Origin: Anaerostipes butyraticus
GTDB taxonomy: Bacteria > Bacillota > Clostridia > Lachnospirales > Lachnospiraceae
DNA: 64,000 nucleotides
Assembly: GCF_016586355.1 (NCBI RefSeq)
Contig: NZ_BLYI01000070.1
Location: forward strand, 1-64,000
Reading direction: 5' to 3'
Notes under the pieces: generated by a model
Told to the model about the DNA's origin: nothing
The model's input: the letters and a program-made list of their open reading frames with translations, nothing else
The model's database searches: none
In this document: positions 62,067 through 64,000 of the stretch, in pieces
Position numbering within the stretch: position 1 is the first letter of the stretch
Layout of the letters: the number at the start of each line of letters is the position of its first letter
Program-made: the position numbers and the translations under genes

Positions 62067-62747
62067 ATGTTAGGAGTTATTTTTGATTTTAACGGCACTA
62101 TGTTTTTTGACGAGGATTTTCAGGAAATATCCTGGAAAAATTACATCCGCCAAAAAACCGGTCATGATATTTCTCATGAAGAATTTCAGCACTGCATTCA
62201 CGGGAGGAACTCGGCTGATTCCCTGGAATATTTTCTGGGACATCCGGTTTCCCGTGATCTCATGGATGCATTTGAAGAAGAAAAAGAAGCCATATACCGG
62301 AATCTCTGCCTGAAAAGCAAAGACTTCAAACTTGCTGACGGCCTTACGGATTTTCTGGATCTATTAAAAGAACACAAAATCCCTATGACAATCGCAACAG
62401 CATCCGGCTGGAACAACGTGAAGTTCTTCTTCGAGCATTTAAACCTGGATCACTGGTTCGATATCCGCAATATTGTATATAACGATGGAACCATCCCCGG
62501 AAAACCTGAACCCGATCTGTATCTGAAAGCCGCCGAAAAACTTCATACGGACATTCACCAATGCGTTGTCTTCGAAGACGCCTTTTCAGGAATTGAATCT
62601 GCTAAACGCGCTGGTGCGGGAAAAATCATCCAGGTACTTTCCATGAAACATTCCGAACGCTATAACCATGCAGATTGTTATATTTCCGACTATCAGGACA
62701 CAGAAAATCTAATGAGGCAGGCTGAACTGCTTCCCTGGCTTTTCTGA
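62067..62747 (+). CDS. HAD-superfamily phosphatase / beta-phosphoglucomutase-like
   Basis: 226 residues. Motif I is IFDFNGTMFFDED, with Asn in place of the second Asp of DxD, as in several phosphonatase/phosphatase-type HADs. A C1 helical cap follows, then motif II TIATASGWNN, Lys in PGKPEPDLYLKAAEKL and motif IV VFEDAFSGIESAKRAGA. A general-acid Asp is therefore missing for mutase chemistry; a phosphatase or phosphonatase-like role is more likely. Ribosome site AAGGAGG. Confidence 0.82.
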   Translation: MLGVIFDFNGTMFFDEDFQEISWKNYIRQKTGHDISHEEFQHCIHGRNSADSLEYFLGHPVSRDLMDAFEEEKEAIYRNLCLKSKDFKLADGLTDFLDLLKEHKIPMTIATASGWNNVKFFFEHLNLDHWFDIRNIVYNDGTIPGKPEPDLYLKAAEKLHTDIHQCVVFEDAFSGIESAKRAGAGKIIQVLSMKHSERYNHADCYISDYQDTENLMRQAELLPWLF

Positions 62748-62752
62748 CAGAT

Positions 62753-62784
62753 AGATCGTGCATCCGCAAATGAATGCACGATCT
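62753..62784. terminator. Hairpin between HAD gene and P-type ATPase
   Basis: AGATCGTGCAT pairs perfectly with ATGCACGATCT (10-base loop). No T-run on either side, so terminator activity is uncertain; it may protect 3' ends of both converging messages. Confidence 0.5.
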
Positions 62785-62797
62785 ATTGTTGATCCTG

Positions 62798-64000
62798 TCA
62801 TAGTTTTTTTACAAAAAGAGCCCGAATGGCATTCAGAACCGCAAGGATCATAACACCTACATCCGCAAAAATTGCCAGCCACATACTGGCAATTCCGACA
62901 GCCCCCAGAACGAGACAAATCACTTTGATTCCAATAGCAAACACAATATTCTGATAGACAATTCTAAGACATTTCCGTGAAATTTTAATGGCTTTGGAAA
63001 TCTGCATTGGATCATCATCCATCAGTACAACATCTGCCGCTTCAATGGCCGCATCGGATCCCATGGCTCCCATGGCAATTCCGATATCCGCACGGCGCAG
63101 AACCGGCGCGTCATTCATTCCGTCTCCCACAAAGGCCAGTTTCTCTTTTTCCGGCTTGTTCTTCATCAGTTCTTCTACTTTCTCCACTTTATCTGCCGGA
63201 AGGAGTTCACTGTATACTCCATCCAAACCAAGATCTTCTGCCACCTGCTCTGCCACTTTTTTTGCATCTCCGGTAAGCATCACTGTTTTCCTGATTCCCG
63301 CTTTCTTTAATTCCTGAACTGCTTCTTTTGAATGGGGCTTTACCACATCAGAGATTACAATGTGACCGGCATATTTATGATCCACCGCCATATGAAGAAT
63401 GGTTCCCACGGAATGACAGTTAATAAATGAAATTCCCATATGTTTCATCAGTTTATCATTGCCTATAGCAATTTCACGCCCGTCAACCTTCGCAATTATA
63501 CCATTTCCGCTGATCTCACGGATATCACTGACACGGCTTCGGTCAATTTCTTTTCCATAAGCCCGCTGCAGACTCTTACTGATAGGATGGGAAGAAGCGC
63601 TCTCCGCAAGAGCCGCATATTCAATCAGCTTCTCATTCTCCATTTCACTGTGATGGATTCCATTGACTTCAAAAACTCCCTGCGTCAGTGTGCCTGTTTT
63701 ATCAAACACCATAATTTTCGTCTGAGAAAGAGTTTCCAGATAATTGGATCCTTTCACCAAAACTCCGGCATTGCCGGCTCCTCCGATTCCTGCGAAAAAG
63801 CTCAATGGAATACTGATCACCAGAGCGCATGGACAGCTGATAACCAGGAATGTTAATGCCCTGTAAATCCAGGTCCCCCACTCTGCTGCCATCCCCATTC
63901 CCAGCATCCGCACCAGCGGCGGCAGAAATGCCAGCGCCAGCGCTGCGCAACAGACTGCCGGCGTATAAATACGGGCAAATCTTGAAATAAAATCTTCTGA
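62798..64000 (-). CDS. Heavy-metal P1B-type ATPase (ZntA/CadA-like), N-terminus outside window
   Basis: The frame is open to the window edge, so the gene begins beyond 64000; 400 residues are visible. Transmembrane CPC motif in FLVISCPCALVISIPLSFF, phosphorylation site VFDKTGTLTQGVFEVNG, ATP-binding ASSHPISKSL (HP motif), hinge VGDGMNDAPVLRRADIGIAM. The last two helices contain CLVLGAVGIASMW and DVGVMILAVLNAIRA, the latter with the Asp of Zn/Cd/Pb pumps. Exports Zn2+, Cd2+ or Pb2+ from the cell. Confidence 0.92.
   Translation of the reverse strand, partial: SEDFISRFARIYTPAVCCAALALAFLPPLVRMLGMGMAAEWGTWIYRALTFLVISCPCALVISIPLSFFAGIGGAGNAGVLVKGSNYLETLSQTKIMVFDKTGTLTQGVFEVNGIHHSEMENEKLIEYAALAESASSHPISKSLQRAYGKEIDRSRVSDIREISGNGIIAKVDGREIAIGNDKLMKHMGISFINCHSVGTILHMAVDHKYAGHIVISDVVKPHSKEAVQELKKAGIRKTVMLTGDAKKVAEQVAEDLGLDGVYSELLPADKVEKVEELMKNKPEKEKLAFVGDGMNDAPVLRRADIGIAMGAMGSDAAIEAADVVLMDDDPMQISKAIKISRKCLRIVYQNIVFAIGIKVICLVLGAVGIASMWLAIFADVGVMILAVLNAIRALFVKKL

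Overview
The window reads as the chromosome of a gut-type Clostridia (Lachnospiraceae-like) bacterium. The reasons are moderately low GC, strong AGGAGG-type ribosome sites, TTGACA/TATAAT promoters, a CIRCE heat-shock operator, a LicT-type beta-glucoside PTS operon, an aryl-sulfate sulfotransferase of the gut Firmicutes kind, and many LysR/MerR/XRE regulators. The species cannot be fixed from the sequence alone. No tRNA, rRNA or CRISPR array was seen.

Layout. 0-5.7 kb: end of an IS110 transposase, an aryl-sulfate sulfotransferase whose membrane-anchor end is cut by an in-frame TGA, an ABC-class ATPase, and a LysR regulator divergent from a YczE-type membrane protein. 5.7-13.5 kb: a complete four-gene Wadjet anti-plasmid operon on the minus strand, transcribed in the order jetD-jetA-jetB-jetC. 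13.7-29.4 kb: mostly housekeeping and metabolic genes (ABC exporter, GH13 glucosidase, polysaccharide deacetylase, adenine deaminase, TspO, YaaA, crcB). It includes a rhamnulose-1-phosphate aldolase/2-hydroxyacid dehydrogenase operon facing a DeoR regulator, and an hsp20-dnaJ-like pair under CIRCE control.

29.5-39.9 kb is an AT-richer accessory island full of broken genes. It holds XRE regulators, a headless response regulator fused to a headless hydrolase, and remnants of a tyrosine recombinase and an McrB-like N-terminus. It also has a frameshifted PD-(D/E)XK-like protein and a truncated HerA-like ATPase beside an intact IS3-family element that also abuts a truncated SipW-type signal peptidase. 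Its best intact system is an Abi_2/AbiF-type HEPN protein (32413-33438) followed directly by its own promoter and a roughly 70-nt two-hairpin candidate non-coding RNA. This layout fits the AbiF toxin/RNA-antitoxin arrangement that has been proposed as ancestral to Cas13.

39.9-64 kb: an Rrf2 regulator and two flavin split-barrel proteins (one fused to a 2[4Fe-4S] ferredoxin domain), tied together by three copies of a TGTAAT-N7-ATTACA operator. Then come deoB next to a deletion-truncated nucleoside phosphorylase, a MerR-GOLPH3 pair, a MetE-like enzyme and an aldo/keto reductase. A beta-glucoside operon follows (licT, EIIBC, 6-phospho-beta-glucosidase, EIIA) with two antiterminator/terminator switches. 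The end holds a phosphatidyltransferase, a decayed PEP-synthase-like gene, a HAD phosphatase and the C-terminal part of a heavy-metal P-type ATPase that runs off the window.

Main themes: two defence systems (Wadjet; AbiF-like with candidate RNA), several well-defined local regulatory circuits, and a large number of recent gene-breaking events (single-base frameshifts in homopolymers, one nonsense codon, deletion fusions).
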